Assembly: GCF_013823285.1 (NCBI RefSeq)
Contig: NZ_PNLV01000002.1
Location: forward strand, 1 to 64,000
DNA length: 64,000 nt
Direction: 5' to 3'
From: Brevundimonas sp.
Lineage (GTDB): Bacteria; Pseudomonadota; Alphaproteobacteria; Caulobacterales; Caulobacteraceae
Below, piece after piece: positions 6,551 to 16,054 of this stretch (position 1 is its first letter; the number at the start of each line of letters is the position of its first letter). The position numbers and the translations under genes are program-made. Under the pieces are notes generated by a model. It was not told the origin of the DNA, did no database searches, and saw nothing but the letters and a program-made list of their open reading frames with translations.

Positions 6551-8059
6551 TTACTCGACCCCCAGCCTGGCCTTCAGGATCTCGTTCACGGCCGCCGGAT
6601 TGGCCTTGCCGCCGGTGGCCTTCATGACCTGGCCGACGAACCAGCCCAGGGCCTGGGGCTTGTCCTTCACGGCCTCGGCCTTGTCGGGATTGGCGGCGAT
6701 GATGGCGTCGATGGCGGCCTCGATGGCGCCGGTGTCGGTGACCTGTTTCAGGCCGTGTTTCTCCACCACCTCGGACGGGCTCCCCTGCCCGTTCCAGACG
6801 TGGTCGAACACTTCCTTGGCGATCTTCGACGAGATGGTCCCGTCCTCGATCAGCGCCACCAGCTCGGCCACATGGGCGGCCGGGACCGGGCTCTGGTCGA
6901 AGTCCAGATGGTCGGCGGCCAGCCGGGCCGACAGTTCGTTGGTGACCCAGTTGGAGACCAGCTTGGCGTCGCGCCCCTTCGCCGCCGCCTCGAAATAGTC
7001 CGCCTTGGCCTGTTCGGAGATCAGCACCACCGCATCATATTGCGACAGGCCGTACTGGCTCATCAGCCGCTTGCGCTTCTCGTCGGGCAGCTCCGGCAGG
7101 GAGGCCTTGATCTCGTCGATCCAGGCCTGCTCGATCTCCAGCGGCAGCAGGTCCGGGTCCGGGAAGTAGCGGTAGTCCATGGCCTCTTCCTTGGAGCGCA
7201 TGGACCGGGTCTCGCCGGACGCGGGGTCGTACAGGCGGGTCTCCTGATCGATCTTGCCGCCGTCCTCGAGGATCTCGATCTGTCGGCGCGCCTCGTACTG
7301 GATGGCCTGGGAGATGAAGCGGAACGAGTTGACGTTCTTGATCTCGCAGCGGGTGCCCAGATGGCTGAAGTCCCCGGTTTCCTTGTATTTGGCGTACTGG
7401 CCCTCCCGGCAGACCGACACGTTCACGTCAGCCCGCAGGTTGCCCTTCTCCATGTCCCCGTCGCAGGTGCCCAGATAGATCAGGATGGTCCGGATCTTCT
7501 TGACGTAGGCCACCGCCTCCTCAGGACTGCGCAGGTCCGGCCGGGAGACGATCTCCATCAGGGCCGTGCCCGAGCGGTTCAGGTCCACATAGGATTCGGT
7601 CGGCGACAGGTCGTGGATCAGCTTGCCGGCGTCCTGCTCCAGATGCAGGCGCTCGATGCCCACATTGAAGAAGGACCCGTCCTCGGCCTCAACCTCCACC
7701 ACGCCCTCGCCCACGATGGGGTGATACAGCTGGCTGATCTGATAGCCGGTGGGCAGGTCGGGATAGAAATAGTTCTTCCGGTCGAACTGGCTGAACGTAT
7801 TGATCCGGGCGTTGAGGCCCAGCCCCGTGCGCACCGCCTGCTCCACGCAGAACCGGTTCAGGGTCGGCAGCATGCCGGGGAAGCCGGCGTCCACCAGCGA
7901 CACCTGCTCGTTCGGCCCGGCTCCGAAGCCGACGGCGGCGCCCGAGAACAGCTTGGCCTTCGACGCCACCTGGGCGTGGATTTCCAGCCCCATGACGATT
8001 TCCCACGGGCCGGTCCGGCCCTGGATGAGTTTGGAAGATTCAATCTTGGTGTCGGTCAT
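6551..8059 (-). CDS. gatB: Asp-tRNA(Asn)/Glu-tRNA(Gln) amidotransferase subunit B
   Basis: A 502-residue tRNA-binding kinase subunit of GatCAB. It phosphorylates mischarged Glu-tRNA(Gln) or Asp-tRNA(Asn) before transamidation. The family start [13 protein letters not shown] is seen at residues 19-31, followed by the [20 protein letters not shown]-like region, [17 protein letters not shown] and [24 protein letters not shown]. The C-terminal YqeY-like tail ([13 protein letters not shown]) is complete. The ATG at 8059 overlaps the stop of the upstream membrane-protein gene by 4 nt (ATGA). It is the last gene of the gatC-gatA-X-Y-gatB operon. Confidence 0.97.
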   Translation of the reverse strand: MTDTKIESSKLIQGRTGPWEIVMGLEIHAQVASKAKLFSGAAVGFGAGPNEQVSLVDAGFPGMLPTLNRFCVEQAVRTGLGLNARINTFSQFDRKNYFYPDLPTGYQISQLYHPIVGEGVVEVEAEDGSFFNVGIERLHLEQDAGKLIHDLSPTESYVDLNRSGTALMEIVSRPDLRSPEEAVAYVKKIRTILIYLGTCDGDMEKGNLRADVNVSVCREGQYAKYKETGDFSHLGTRCEIKNVNSFRFISQAIQYEARRQIEILEDGGKIDQETRLYDPASGETRSMRSKEEAMDYRYFPDPDLLPLEIEQAWIDEIKASLPELPDEKRKRLMSQYGLSQYDAVVLISEQAKADYFEAAAKGRDAKLVSNWVTNELSARLAADHLDFDQSPVPAAHVAELVALIEDGTISSKIAKEVFDHVWNGQGSPSEVVEKHGLKQVTDTGAIEAAIDAIIAANPDKAEAVKDKPQALGWFVGQVMKATGGKANPAAVNEILKARLGVE

Positions 8060-8601
8060 GGCATCGTATCTAGAGCGGCCGCGTCAGCGGGTGAAGGCGT
8101 TTCAGACCTGCGGCGGGGCAAAAGGCGCAATAGGGGAATATTGAGGGCTGCGCCGCCGATCAAAGCAATCAGGCCGGAACCAGCCGTCAGGGCGCCTGCC
8201 CATCGACTGTCCAAAACGCCGTCAGGGTAGATGAGCGCGCCTTCAAGCGCTCCGGGCTCTAGCGCCAACCATAGACCCAGACCTGTCCAGACGAGACCAA
8301 GAAGCATCACGGCCAAGCCCACCAGCGATAGCAGCGCGAGCGGGATGACAACGATGATCCATCGGCGAGGCGACGGAAGTTCTCCAACGTGTCCCATGGA
8401 TCTGGCGATGAGCCAGAGGCGCCAACCAATGAGACCGGCAAGCGCTGCCGATACAAGCGCCGTCCCCAACGAAGGCTGATAGGCGCCGTCCGGACTCATG
8501 GCTGTGAAGGATGCAACGAAGGCAAGCAGGCAGATCGGCAGAGCGACCCAGTAGATGGCCAGGACCGCACGTTTGAAAAGGCGGCTGGACCTCAAGCTCA
8601 T
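8056..8601 (-). CDS. Multispanning membrane protein embedded in gat operon
   Basis: A 181-residue protein I do not recognise. Four or five hydrophobic helices are visible: [20 protein letters not shown] near the start, a pair around 45-65, [24 protein letters not shown] near 82-110, and [19 protein letters not shown] near 140. The C-terminal tail is Arg- and Ala-rich. It starts within the stop of the 80-residue gene upstream and ends within the start of gatB, each by a 4-nt ATGA overlap, so translation is probably coupled to the amidotransferase genes. A role in tRNA amidation is not implied by its sequence. Confidence 0.75.
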   Translation of the reverse strand: MSLRSSRLFKRAVLAIYWVALPICLLAFVASFTAMSPDGAYQPSLGTALVSAALAGLIGWRLWLIARSMGHVGELPSPRRWIIVVIPLALLSLVGLAVMLLGLVWTGLGLWLALEPGALEGALIYPDGVLDSRWAGALTAGSGLIALIGGAALNIPLLRLLPRRRSETPSPADAAALDTMP

Positions 8602-8840
8602 GGCGTCTTTCTCGGCACTCTCCGATCAGGAGAAGGTTTCCAAAAGACCCATGGCCAGCCCACGAGCAGCACCGCCGCGATGGCGGTGGCCCCTGCGATC
8701 ACATCATATGGATAGGGCGTCACGCCGTAGTCGCGCATTACAGCGGCACCCATCAGCGCGGCTCCTGAAAACAGGAACGCACAGATGCCTGCAGCGACCG
8801 AAAGGCCTTTTATCCACGGCCTCCACCCAGCCTTAGTCAC
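8598..8840 (-). CDS. Small two-helix membrane protein embedded in gat operon
   Basis: An 80-residue protein with two hydrophobic segments ([23 protein letters not shown] and [23 protein letters not shown]) and a basic tail. Three consecutive GTG codons (8846, 8843, 8840) could start it. The one at 8840 gives a GTGA overlap with the gatA stop, matching the coupling style of its neighbours. It overlaps the next membrane-protein gene by ATGA. No known family is recognised. Confidence 0.7.
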   Translation of the reverse strand: MTKAGWRPWIKGLSVAAGICAFLFSGAALMGAAVMRDYGVTPYPYDVIAGATAIAAVLLVGWPWVFWKPSPDRRVPRKTP

Positions 8841-10315
8841 CACCACTTCTCCGGCCGCGCCACGAACCCGGCGGCCTGCTCCAGCGCGTCGGCCACCCGG
8901 AACACCGTCGCCTCGTCCAGCGCCTTGCCGATGACCTGCAGGCCGAGCGGCAGGCCGCCCTTGTCCAGACCGGCGGGGACCGAAATGCCCGGCAGGCCGG
9001 CCAGGTTGGCGGTCACCGTGAACACGTCGTTCAGGTACATGGTCAGCGGGTCCACCTGCTTGTCGCCCAAGGCGAAGGCGGCCGACGGCGTGGACGGCGT
9101 CAGGATGGCGTCGACCTTGCCCCAGACATCGTCGAAGTCCTGGGCGATGCGGCGGCGCACCTTCAGGGCCCGGACATAATAGGCGTCATAGAATCCGGCC
9201 GACAGCACATAGGCGCCGATGGTCAGGCGGCGCTGGACCTCCTTGCCGAAGCCCTCGGCGCGGCTGGTCTCGTACAGGTCGGTCAGAGACTTCGCCTCGC
9301 TGGCCCGGTGGCCGAAGCGCATGCCGTCATAGCGGGCCAGGTTCGACGAGGCCTCGGCCGGGGCGATGATGTAATAGGCCGGCAGGGCGTACTTCGTGTG
9401 CGGCAGGCTGATCTCGACGATCTCGGCGCCGGCGTCCTTCAGCCAGGCCTTGCCCTGCTCCCACAGCGCCAGCTGTTCGGCGGGCATGCCGTCAACCACA
9501 TATTCCTTCGGGATCCCGATCCGCAGGCCCTTCACGCCCTTGCCCAGGCTGGCGGTCCAGTCCGGCGTCTCCACGTCCAGGCTGGTGGAGTCCTTGGTGT
9601 CGAACGAGCACATGGACCGCAGCAGGATGGCCGCATCCGCCACCGTCTTCGTGATCGGCCCGGCCTGATCCAGCGACGAGGCGAAAGCCACCATGCCGAA
9701 GCGGCTGGCGCGGCCGTAGGTGGGCTTGATGCCGACCGTACCGGTGAAGGCCGCGGGCTGGCGGATCGAGCCGCCGGTGTCCGACGCCGTGGCCGCCAGA
9801 CACAGGTCCGCCGCCACCGCCGAGGCCGAGCCGCCGGACGAGCCGCCCGGCGTCAGGTCGGCGTTGGAGCCGCTGGACTTCCAGGGATTCACTACCGGGC
9901 CGAAGGCGCTGGTCTCGTTGGACGAGCCCATGGCGAACTCGTCCATGTTCAGCTTGCCCAGCATCACCGCCCCGTCGCGCCACAGGTTGGCGGTGACGGT
10001 GGATTCATAGGGCGGCACGAAGCCCTTCAGCATGTTCGAGCCGGCCGTGGTCTGGACCCCGTCGGTGCAGAACAGGTCCTTGATCCCCAGCGGCGCGCCT
10101 TCCAGCGCCCCACCCTCGCCTTTCGCCAGCTTCGCGTCGGACGCCCGCGCCATCGCCAGCGCCTTGTCTCCCGTGATCTGGACATAGGCGTTCAGGGTCG
10201 GATTGGCAGCCTCGATGGTCTTGAGGAAGGCGGCGGTGATCTCTTCGGACGAGAAGTCGCGGGCCGTGAGGCCGTCGACGGCGGCCTTGAGGGTCAGTTT
10301 CGTCAGGTCGGTCAT
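8837..10315 (-). CDS. gatA: Asp-tRNA(Asn)/Glu-tRNA(Gln) amidotransferase subunit A
   Basis: A 492-residue glutaminase subunit of GatCAB that releases ammonia from glutamine for transamidation. The amidase-signature catalytic triad is present: Lys in PLGIKDLFC (about residue 76), cis-Ser and nucleophile Ser in [13 protein letters not shown] and [14 protein letters not shown] (about 155-180). Length is typical. It begins three bases after the gatC stop and is followed directly by two membrane-protein genes before gatB, an unusual interruption of gatAB. Confidence 0.97.
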   Translation of the reverse strand: MTDLTKLTLKAAVDGLTARDFSSEEITAAFLKTIEAANPTLNAYVQITGDKALAMARASDAKLAKGEGGALEGAPLGIKDLFCTDGVQTTAGSNMLKGFVPPYESTVTANLWRDGAVMLGKLNMDEFAMGSSNETSAFGPVVNPWKSSGSNADLTPGGSSGGSASAVAADLCLAATASDTGGSIRQPAAFTGTVGIKPTYGRASRFGMVAFASSLDQAGPITKTVADAAILLRSMCSFDTKDSTSLDVETPDWTASLGKGVKGLRIGIPKEYVVDGMPAEQLALWEQGKAWLKDAGAEIVEISLPHTKYALPAYYIIAPAEASSNLARYDGMRFGHRASEAKSLTDLYETSRAEGFGKEVQRRLTIGAYVLSAGFYDAYYVRALKVRRRIAQDFDDVWGKVDAILTPSTPSAAFALGDKQVDPLTMYLNDVFTVTANLAGLPGISVPAGLDKGGLPLGLQVIGKALDEATVFRVADALEQAAGFVARPEKWW

Positions 10316-10318
10316 GGC

Positions 10319-10606
10319 TTACTCGACCACCTTGGGCACGACGAAGAAGCCGTCGGCGGATTTGGGAGCGTTGGACAGCACCGCATCCACCTTGCCGCCG
10401 TCGGTGACCACGTCCTCGCGCAGGCGCAGGGGCTGGCGCACATTGGAGGTCATGGGCTCCACGCCCTCCACGTCCACCTCGTTCAGCTGTTCGATCCACG
10501 CGAGGATGCCGTTCAACTCCTGGGCCAGCGGCTCAAGGCGGTCTTCCGGCGTCTTGATGCGGGCGAGGTGGGCGACGCGCCTCACCGTCGCGGCGTCGAT
10601 GGCCAT
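10319..10606 (-). CDS. gatC: Asp-tRNA(Asn)/Glu-tRNA(Gln) amidotransferase subunit C
   Basis: A 95-residue linker subunit that wraps around GatA and GatB. Family features include VRRVAHLARI near the start, LNGILAWIEQLNEVDVEGVEP, and the LREDVVTDG and FFVVPKVVE tail. The ATG at 10606 is preferred over the longer ORF start at 10618 because a GGAGG lies five bases ahead. First gene of the operon. Confidence 0.95.
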   Translation of the reverse strand: MAIDAATVRRVAHLARIKTPEDRLEPLAQELNGILAWIEQLNEVDVEGVEPMTSNVRQPLRLREDVVTDGGKVDAVLSNAPKSADGFFVVPKVVE

Positions 10607-10771
10607 GCGGCCCTCCAAATCACGAAAGAAGTGAAAGTCACCTCGGGATTAGCCGCCCCTTCGCGGTTGCACAAGCGGCGCGCGCCTGGCCGTCCGCGTC
10701 GTCGCACCGGCTGGATTTCGGGGCGGGCCGGACTAAGCTGCCTCCTGCCCCCTGACCATGAGGATCCCGCC

Positions 10772-11074
10772 ATGCCCATCACCGGACCCCAGGCCCGCGC
10801 CGCCCGCGTCCTTGTGGAATGGCCGCGCGATCATGTGGCCCGGCTGTCCGGGGTCGAGGCCGAGGCCCTGGCCGCCTTCGAACGGGGCAAGATCGATCCC
10901 GGCGACGCTGCACGCGGCGCGATCCAGTCTGCGCTGGAAAGCGGCGGCGCCGTCTTCATCCCGGAAGATGGCCGACAGGGCCTCGGCGTCCGGCTGAAAT
11001 TCACCAGAAAGGACGCGAAACAGATCAATCGCATGGAAAGCGAAGGCGGTCCCGTCGGCGACGACGACGTCTGA
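10772..11074 (+). CDS. Small XRE-type helix-turn-helix protein
   Basis: A 100-residue protein resembling stand-alone XRE/Cro-type DNA-binding proteins. It opens ITGPQARAARVLVEWPRDHVARLSGV with a helix-turn-helix-like run, then SALESGGAVFIPEDGRQGLGVRL, the pattern seen in short alphaproteobacterial XRE regulators. The ATG at 10772 follows GAGG by eight bases. The 588-residue ORF in the track is antisense extension through gatA. It is convergent with the lipoprotein gene downstream. Targets unknown. Confidence 0.75.
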   Translation: MPITGPQARAARVLVEWPRDHVARLSGVEAEALAAFERGKIDPGDAARGAIQSALESGGAVFIPEDGRQGLGVRLKFTRKDAKQINRMESEGGPVGDDDV

Positions 11075-11083
11075 CAGCGCCGA

Positions 11084-11617
11084 TCAGCGCGCCGGGGTGA
11101 CGGTGACCCGGTCCGATACGCCGTCTTCGCCCATGCGGAACTCCACGATGAGGCGGCGATCTTCGGTGACGATGTCGCCGTCCTCGCTCATGCGGCTTTC
11201 GCGGGCGTCCAGCACCACGCGGCGACGGCCTTCCTCGGACACGGTCCACTCCTCGAAGTCGCCGATCCGGTAGACGCGCCAGCCTTCGGCGGGACCCGCG
11301 AACAGGCCCAGATAGGTGACGAGACCGTTCATGGCCGGATCGCCGCCCGATACGGCGAACAGCTTGGCGTTCTGGTTCTCCATGGGATGGAGCTGCATCA
11401 CCGAGGCGGCCGACTGCAGGGCGGCGCCCGCCGCGAGCTCGATGATCTCGGGCTCACCCGCAGGCTGGGCGCGGGTGTCGGCGGGCTGGGCCGTTGGCAC
11501 GGCGGCGGCGACAGGTTCGCGCGTGCGGTCCACCGCGTGTTCTTCCTCGGGCAGACCGTCGCAGGCCGAAATCATCAGGCCCAGAGCCGCCGCAATCGCC
11601 AGATTTCTGCTCATCAT
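11084..11617 (-). CDS. Hypothetical lipoprotein
   Basis: A 177-residue protein with a lipoprotein signal (LAIAAALGLMISAC; lipobox ISAC), a Pro/Ala/Glu-rich linker of about 40 residues, and a globular domain with alternating charged strands (FEEWTVSEEGRRRVVLDARE). No family is recognised. The ATG at 11617 lies five bases after GGAGGG. It is divergent from ruvX, with 73 bp between starts. Probably anchored in a membrane facing the periplasm. Confidence 0.75.
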   Translation of the reverse strand: MMSRNLAIAAALGLMISACDGLPEEEHAVDRTREPVAAAVPTAQPADTRAQPAGEPEIIELAAGAALQSAASVMQLHPMENQNAKLFAVSGGDPAMNGLVTYLGLFAGPAEGWRVYRIGDFEEWTVSEEGRRRVVLDARESRMSEDGDIVTEDRRLIVEFRMGEDGVSDRVTVTPAR

Positions 11618-11654
11618 CCGTCCCTCCGTCAGCCAGTGGAATTCAGTTTCGCCT

Positions 11655-11683
11655 TTGACACGGCCTTGCGCCAGTCCTACCGC
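11655..11683 (+). promoter_or_regulatory. Probable ruvX promoter
   Basis: TTGACA (11655-11660), 17-bp spacer, then a weak TACCGC (11678-11683). A start of transcription about seven bases on would coincide with the GTG at 11691, implying a leaderless mRNA. Confidence 0.4.
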
Positions 11684-11690
11684 CCGTTTC

Positions 11691-12158
11691 GTGCCTGTTT
11701 TCGATCTTTCAGATCTGTCCGCCGCCTGCCCGCCCGACACCCCTTGGCTGGGGCTGGACCTGGGTGAGAAGACCATCGGCGTGGCCGCGTCCGACGCCAC
11801 CCGCATGATCGCCAGTCCGCTGGAGCTGATCCGCAAGACGAAGTTCACCGCAGACGCAGAGCGCTTGTTCAAGCTGATGGACCATCGGAAGGTCTCGGCG
11901 CTGATCATCGGCCTGCCGGTGAACATGGACGGCAGCGAGGGGGCCCGCGCGCAGTCTGTCCGCGCTTTCGCCCGCAATCTGGAGCGCATCCGCCCGATCA
12001 ATGTGGCCTTCTGGGACGAGCGGCTGTCCACCTCGGCGGTGGAGCGGTTCCTGATCGAGGATCTGGACCTGAACCGGAAACGGCGCGCCGGGGTGATCGA
12101 CCGGACCGCCGCCGCCTGGATCCTGCAAGGCGCGCTGGATCGGCTGAGGCCCGCATGA
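11691..12158 (+). CDS. ruvX: Holliday junction resolvase-like protein RuvX/YqgF
   Basis: A 155-residue RNase H-fold nuclease of the YqgF family, linked to Holliday-junction resolution and 16S rRNA 5'-end processing. Motifs: WLGLDLGEKTIGVAASD near the N-terminus, IIGLPVNMDGSEG, and WDERLSTSAVERFL, with the final DRTAAAWILQ helix. The GTG at 11691 was chosen by family alignment. No Shine-Dalgarno is visible and a sigma70-like -35 sits 31 bp upstream. The stop overlaps the AEC transporter start (ATGA). Confidence 0.92.
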   Translation: MPVFDLSDLSAACPPDTPWLGLDLGEKTIGVAASDATRMIASPLELIRKTKFTADAERLFKLMDHRKVSALIIGLPVNMDGSEGARAQSVRAFARNLERIRPINVAFWDERLSTSAVERFLIEDLDLNRKRRAGVIDRTAAAWILQGALDRLRPA

Positions 12159-13075
12159 ACGCCTTGCTGTCCGGCTTCCTGCCGGTGTTCGCCCTGATCG
12201 CCCTGGGCTGGGGTCTGAAGGCCGCCCGCTTCCTGCCCGAGGACGGCTGGCGGCCGGTGGAGCGGCTGACCTATTTCGTCTTCTATCCGGCCTTCCTGAT
12301 CCCCGGCATCTGGAACGCCGACTTCACCGGCGGCGGTGCGGGCGTTGTGGCGCTTGCGACGCTGGCGGGCGCCATGCTGATGGCCCTGATCACCTTTCTG
12401 GCCAAGCCGCTGATCAAGGTGTCCGACGCCGCCTACACCAGCGTATTCCAGGGGGTGATCCGCTGGAACGGCTTCGTCTTCCTGCCGGTCGCCGCGTCCA
12501 TCTTCGGACAGGAGTCCGTGGGGCTGGCCGCAGTGGCGCTGGGCGCGTTGATCCCCTCCATCAACATCGTCTGCGTGCTGGTGCTGGCCAGATGGGGCGT
12601 GGGCCAGGGCGGCGGCTGGCGCATGGTGGGGCGTTCGCTGTGGGTCAATCCGATCATCTGGTCCTGCGTCATCGGCACGGCGCTGAACCTGACCGGCCTG
12701 CGCCCGCCGGACGTCCTGATGACGCCCTTCGCCATGCTGGGGGGCGCGGCTATCGTGCTGGGCCTGATGGTGGCGGGGGCGGGGCTAAGCTTCCGCGACG
12801 CGGCGGGACGGCCGGTGGTGGTGGGACTGGTCACGGCCGCCAAGCTGCTGGTCCTGCCCCTGATCATGGCCGGGTTCGCCATCGTGCTGGGAGCCGACCG
12901 CACGGCGCTGGGCATCGTCCTGCTGGCCGGATCGGCGCCGGGCGCAGCGGCCTCCTATGTGCTGGCGCGCCAGATGGGCGGGGACGCCCCCCTGATGGCG
13001 GCGGTGGTGGCCTTCACCACCCTGGGCGCCCTGTTCACCATGCCCCTGATGCTGTTCCTGTTCGGATTCCTGTGA
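12155..13075 (+). CDS. AEC-family transporter (auxin efflux carrier-like)
   Basis: A 306-residue inner-membrane carrier with about ten hydrophobic helices in two similar halves. It starts [19 protein letters not shown], typical of the AEC family, and retains the helix-break regions [16 protein letters not shown] and [21 protein letters not shown]. Families of this type export organic anions or malonate, but the substrate here is unknown. Coupled to ruvX by a 4-nt overlap and followed 55 bp later by pyrB. Confidence 0.87.
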   Translation: MNALLSGFLPVFALIALGWGLKAARFLPEDGWRPVERLTYFVFYPAFLIPGIWNADFTGGGAGVVALATLAGAMLMALITFLAKPLIKVSDAAYTSVFQGVIRWNGFVFLPVAASIFGQESVGLAAVALGALIPSINIVCVLVLARWGVGQGGGWRMVGRSLWVNPIIWSCVIGTALNLTGLRPPDVLMTPFAMLGGAAIVLGLMVAGAGLSFRDAAGRPVVVGLVTAAKLLVLPLIMAGFAIVLGADRTALGIVLLAGSAPGAAASYVLARQMGGDAPLMAAVVAFTTLGALFTMPLMLFLFGFL

Positions 13076-13130
13076 CTGGGGCGTCGCAGCGCTGGCGTTC
13101 GGCGGGACTCAGCCCTATAGCGAGGCCTCG

Positions 13131-14105
13131 ATGACCCAGGCCGTCACCGATCTTGTCCGTTCACGGCTGACGCCGTTTCCCCGGGCCCATTTCAATTCCG
13201 CCGGCGATCTGAATCCCGTGACGCTGACCGCGCTGCTGGATCTGGCCGACGCCTGCGTGGATGTGAACCGTCAGGGGGCCAAGGCGCTGGATCTGATGCG
13301 CGGGCGCACGGTGGTCAATCTGTTCTTCGAGAACTCCACCCGCACCTCGGCTTCTTTCGAGATCGCGGCCAAGCGGCTGGGCGCAGACGTGGTCAGCATG
13401 AACCCGCGCACCTCCTCGGTAGCCAAGGGCGAGACCCTGATCGATACGGCCATGACCCTGAACGCCATGAAGCCGGACATTCTGGTGGTGCGCCATTCGG
13501 CGTCGGGCGCGGCGGAGCTGCTGTCCCAGAAGGTGGGCTGCGCCGTGGTCAACGCCGGCGACGGCCGGCACGAGCACCCCACCCAGGCCCTGCTGGACAT
13601 GCTGAGCCTGCGCCGCGCCTTCGGCGACGTGGGGGGGCTGACGGTGGCCATCTGCGGCGACGTTGCCCACAGCCGGGTCGCGCGCTCGAACGTGGCCTTG
13701 CTGTCCATGATGGGGGTGAGGGTGCGCCTGATCGGCCCCCCAACCCTGGTGCCCGGCGACGCGGACCGCTGGGGCTGCGAGGTGTTTCACGACATGCGCG
13801 AGGGGCTGAAGGGCTGCGACGTGGTCATGATGCTGCGCCTGCAGCTGGAGCGCATGGACGGCGCCCTGGCCCCGTCGACCCGCGAATACTACCGCTTCTG
13901 GGGCCTCGACGCCGAGAAGCTGGCCTGGGCGGCGCCCGGCGCCAGGGTGATGCACCCCGGCCCCATGAACCGGGGTGTCGAGATCGACTCCGGCGTGGCC
14001 GACGACCCCGCCGTCTCCCTGATCCAGGATCAGGTGGAGATGGGCGTGGCGGTGCGCATGGCGGTGCTGGCCTCCCTGTCCGCGCGGCAGGAGGCGGAAC
14101 GATGA
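13131..14105 (+). CDS. pyrB: Aspartate carbamoyltransferase catalytic subunit
   Basis: A 324-residue enzyme for pyrimidine synthesis, joining carbamoyl phosphate and aspartate. The carbamoyl-phosphate site [12 protein letters not shown] (about residues 66-77), HSRVARSN and [12 protein letters not shown] are intact, as is the [11 protein letters not shown] segment. A -10-like TATAGC lies ten bases upstream of the ATG. The stop overlaps pyrC by ATGA. The partner PyrC lacks metal ligands, so PyrB may form the class A dodecamer with a non-catalytic PyrC. Confidence 0.96.
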   Translation: MTQAVTDLVRSRLTPFPRAHFNSAGDLNPVTLTALLDLADACVDVNRQGAKALDLMRGRTVVNLFFENSTRTSASFEIAAKRLGADVVSMNPRTSSVAKGETLIDTAMTLNAMKPDILVVRHSASGAAELLSQKVGCAVVNAGDGRHEHPTQALLDMLSLRRAFGDVGGLTVAICGDVAHSRVARSNVALLSMMGVRVRLIGPPTLVPGDADRWGCEVFHDMREGLKGCDVVMMLRLQLERMDGALAPSTREYYRFWGLDAEKLAWAAPGARVMHPGPMNRGVEIDSGVADDPAVSLIQDQVEMGVAVRMAVLASLSARQEAER

Positions 14106-15403
14106 GCGGCCCATCCTCCAAGGCTTTGGCGATCATCAACGCCCGGCTGGTGGACCCGGCGGGCGACTATGACGGCCCCGGCGCGGTGCTGATCCAGGAC
14201 GGCCGCATCGTCGAGGTCGTCCACGGCGCCGCGACCCGGACCCCGGACGGGGTCGAAATCATCGACGCCGGCGGCATGGTGCTGGCGCCGGGCCTGATCG
14301 ACATCCGGGTCAAGACTGGCGAGCCGGGCGCCGAGCCCAAGGAGACCCTAAAGTCGGCCAGCCTGTCGGCGGCGGCGGGCGGGGTCACCACCATCGTCAT
14401 CCAGCCGGACACCGACCCGGCCGTGGACGACCCGGCCATGGTCGATTTCATCCAGCGGCGCGGCGCGGCCCTTAATCTGGTCAATGTGCGCGCGGCCGGC
14501 GCCGCCACGCGCGGGCTGGACGGCGAGCGCATGGCCGAAATCGGTCTGATGGCCGAGGCCGGCGCCCTGTACTTCACCGACGGCGACCGCATCATCGCCA
14601 ACAGCCGCACCCTGCAGCGGGTGATGAGCTACGCCTCCGCCTTCAACGCCCTGATCGCCCACCGCCCGGCGGACCCGTGGCTGTCGGAGGGCGCCTGCGC
14701 CACCTCGGGCGAACTGGCCACGCGGCTGGGTCTGTCGGGCGCGCCGGCCATCGCCGAGCGTATCCAGCTGGAGCGCGATCTGGCGCTGGTGGAACAAACC
14801 GGCGCCCGGTTCCTGGCCGACCAGATCTCCACCGAGGCGGCGCTGGATTGCCTGGCTCGCGCCCGCGCCAGGGGGCTGGAGGTCGCCGCCAGCGTGTCGA
14901 TCAACCACCTGTGCTTCAACGAGGTGGACATCGGCGACTACCGCACCTTCTACCGGCTGGACCCGCCCCTGCGCGCCGAGAGTGACCGGCAGGCCATGAT
15001 TGAGGCGGTGCGCGAAGGGCTGATCGACGTCATCACCTCGGCCCACACCCCGGCCCCGGCCGAGGACAAGCGCCGTCCGTTCAGCGAGGCGGCGCCCGGC
15101 GCCGTGGGGCTTGAGACCCTGCTGCCCGCCGCGCTGAGCCTGCACCACGAGGCCGGGCTGGACCTGATCGACATCCTGCGGCCCCTGACCAGCGGCCCGG
15201 CCGCCCTGCTGGGGCTGGACGCGGGCGAGCTGCAAGCGGACGCCCCGGCCGATCTGGTGCTGTTCAACCCCAATGCGCCGGTGGTCATCGACGCCGACAA
15301 GCTGCGGTCCAAATCCAAGAACTCGCCCTTCGACGGGCGCGTGCTGCAGGGCAAGGTCTTGCTCACCATCGTCGGCGGGCGCATCGTGCACGACGCACGT
15401 TAA
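14102..15403 (+). CDS. pyrC: Dihydroorotase-like protein, probably catalytically inactive (PyrC'/PyrX type)
   Basis: A 433-residue amidohydrolase-fold protein with the overall type I dihydroorotase layout. The metal-binding HxH after PGLID is replaced by R69-V-K71 ([11 protein letters not shown]), and the usual TDHAPH motif reads TSAHTPAP near residue 310. The residues needed for two zinc ions and for acid-base catalysis are therefore missing. In Pseudomonas an inactive PyrC' next to pyrB is needed only for ATCase assembly (known for that family), and a similar scaffold role is inferred here. An active dihydroorotase should exist elsewhere in the genome. Tight coupling to pyrB supports the complex model. 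Confidence 0.85.
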   Translation: MSGPSSKALAIINARLVDPAGDYDGPGAVLIQDGRIVEVVHGAATRTPDGVEIIDAGGMVLAPGLIDIRVKTGEPGAEPKETLKSASLSAAAGGVTTIVIQPDTDPAVDDPAMVDFIQRRGAALNLVNVRAAGAATRGLDGERMAEIGLMAEAGALYFTDGDRIIANSRTLQRVMSYASAFNALIAHRPADPWLSEGACATSGELATRLGLSGAPAIAERIQLERDLALVEQTGARFLADQISTEAALDCLARARARGLEVAASVSINHLCFNEVDIGDYRTFYRLDPPLRAESDRQAMIEAVREGLIDVITSAHTPAPAEDKRRPFSEAAPGAVGLETLLPAALSLHHEAGLDLIDILRPLTSGPAALLGLDAGELQADAPADLVLFNPNAPVVIDADKLRSKSKNSPFDGRVLQGKVLLTIVGGRIVHDAR

Positions 15404-15415
15404 AGGGGCATTCGA

Positions 15416-16054
15416 GTGCAGGATCTGGTCGGACCGGCGATGCTGACGCTGGGGCTTACGGCCCTTGGGGGATATCTGCTGGGCTCCATTCCGTTCGGGG
15501 TGGTGATCACCCGGGCGGCGGGCGCAGGGGATGTGCGCAACATCGGCTCCGGCAATATCGGCGCGACCAATGTGCTGCGGACCGGCCGCAAGGATCTGGC
15601 CCTGGCCACGCTTCTGCTGGACGCGGGCAAGGGCGCGGCTGCCCTGCTGATCGCGCGCTGGCTGTTCGACAATGAGGCGGCGGCGGTCATCGCCGGCGGC
15701 GCGGCGTTTCTGGGCCACCTGTTCCCGATCTGGCTGGGCTTCAAGGGCGGCAAGGGCGTGGCCACCTTCTTCGGCCTGATCATCGCCGCCGCCTGGCCGC
15801 TGGGCCTGATGGCGGGGGCGACCTGGCTGATCGTCGCCTTCGCCCTGAGATATTCGTCGCTGGCGGCCCTGATCGCCTCGGCCGCCACGCCGCTCTATGC
15901 CCTGCTGCCCCTCGCGGTCCTGGGGCTGCCCGTCCCGGCCCCGATCCTGCTTCTGAGCGTGTTCACCGCCGTGCTGATCTGGATCCGGCACCATGAGAAC
16001 ATCGGCCGGCTGATGAAGGGGACGGAGTCCCGTATCGGGTCAAAGGCCAAGTGA
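15416..16054 (+). CDS. plsY: Glycerol-3-phosphate acyltransferase PlsY
   Basis: A 212-residue integral membrane enzyme using acyl phosphate to acylate glycerol-3-phosphate in phospholipid synthesis. Characteristic loops are present: [27 protein letters not shown] and [12 protein letters not shown], the last matching the family phosphate-binding motif. Several hydrophobic helices. The GTG start at 15416 has AAGGGG upstream. The stop overlaps dprA by GTGA. Confidence 0.95.
   Translation: MQDLVGPAMLTLGLTALGGYLLGSIPFGVVITRAAGAGDVRNIGSGNIGATNVLRTGRKDLALATLLLDAGKGAAALLIARWLFDNEAAAVIAGGAAFLGHLFPIWLGFKGGKGVATFFGLIIAAAWPLGLMAGATWLIVAFALRYSSLAALIASAATPLYALLPLAVLGLPVPAPILLLSVFTAVLIWIRHHENIGRLMKGTESRIGSKAK

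Noticed and set aside
6533-8230. 565-residue plus-strand ORF
   Set aside because: Complete antisense shadow of gatB with His/Gln/Gly-rich composition.
14348-15994. 548-residue minus-strand ORF
   Set aside because: Antisense to pyrC and plsY, which have clear conserved motifs. Composition is that of a shadow frame.
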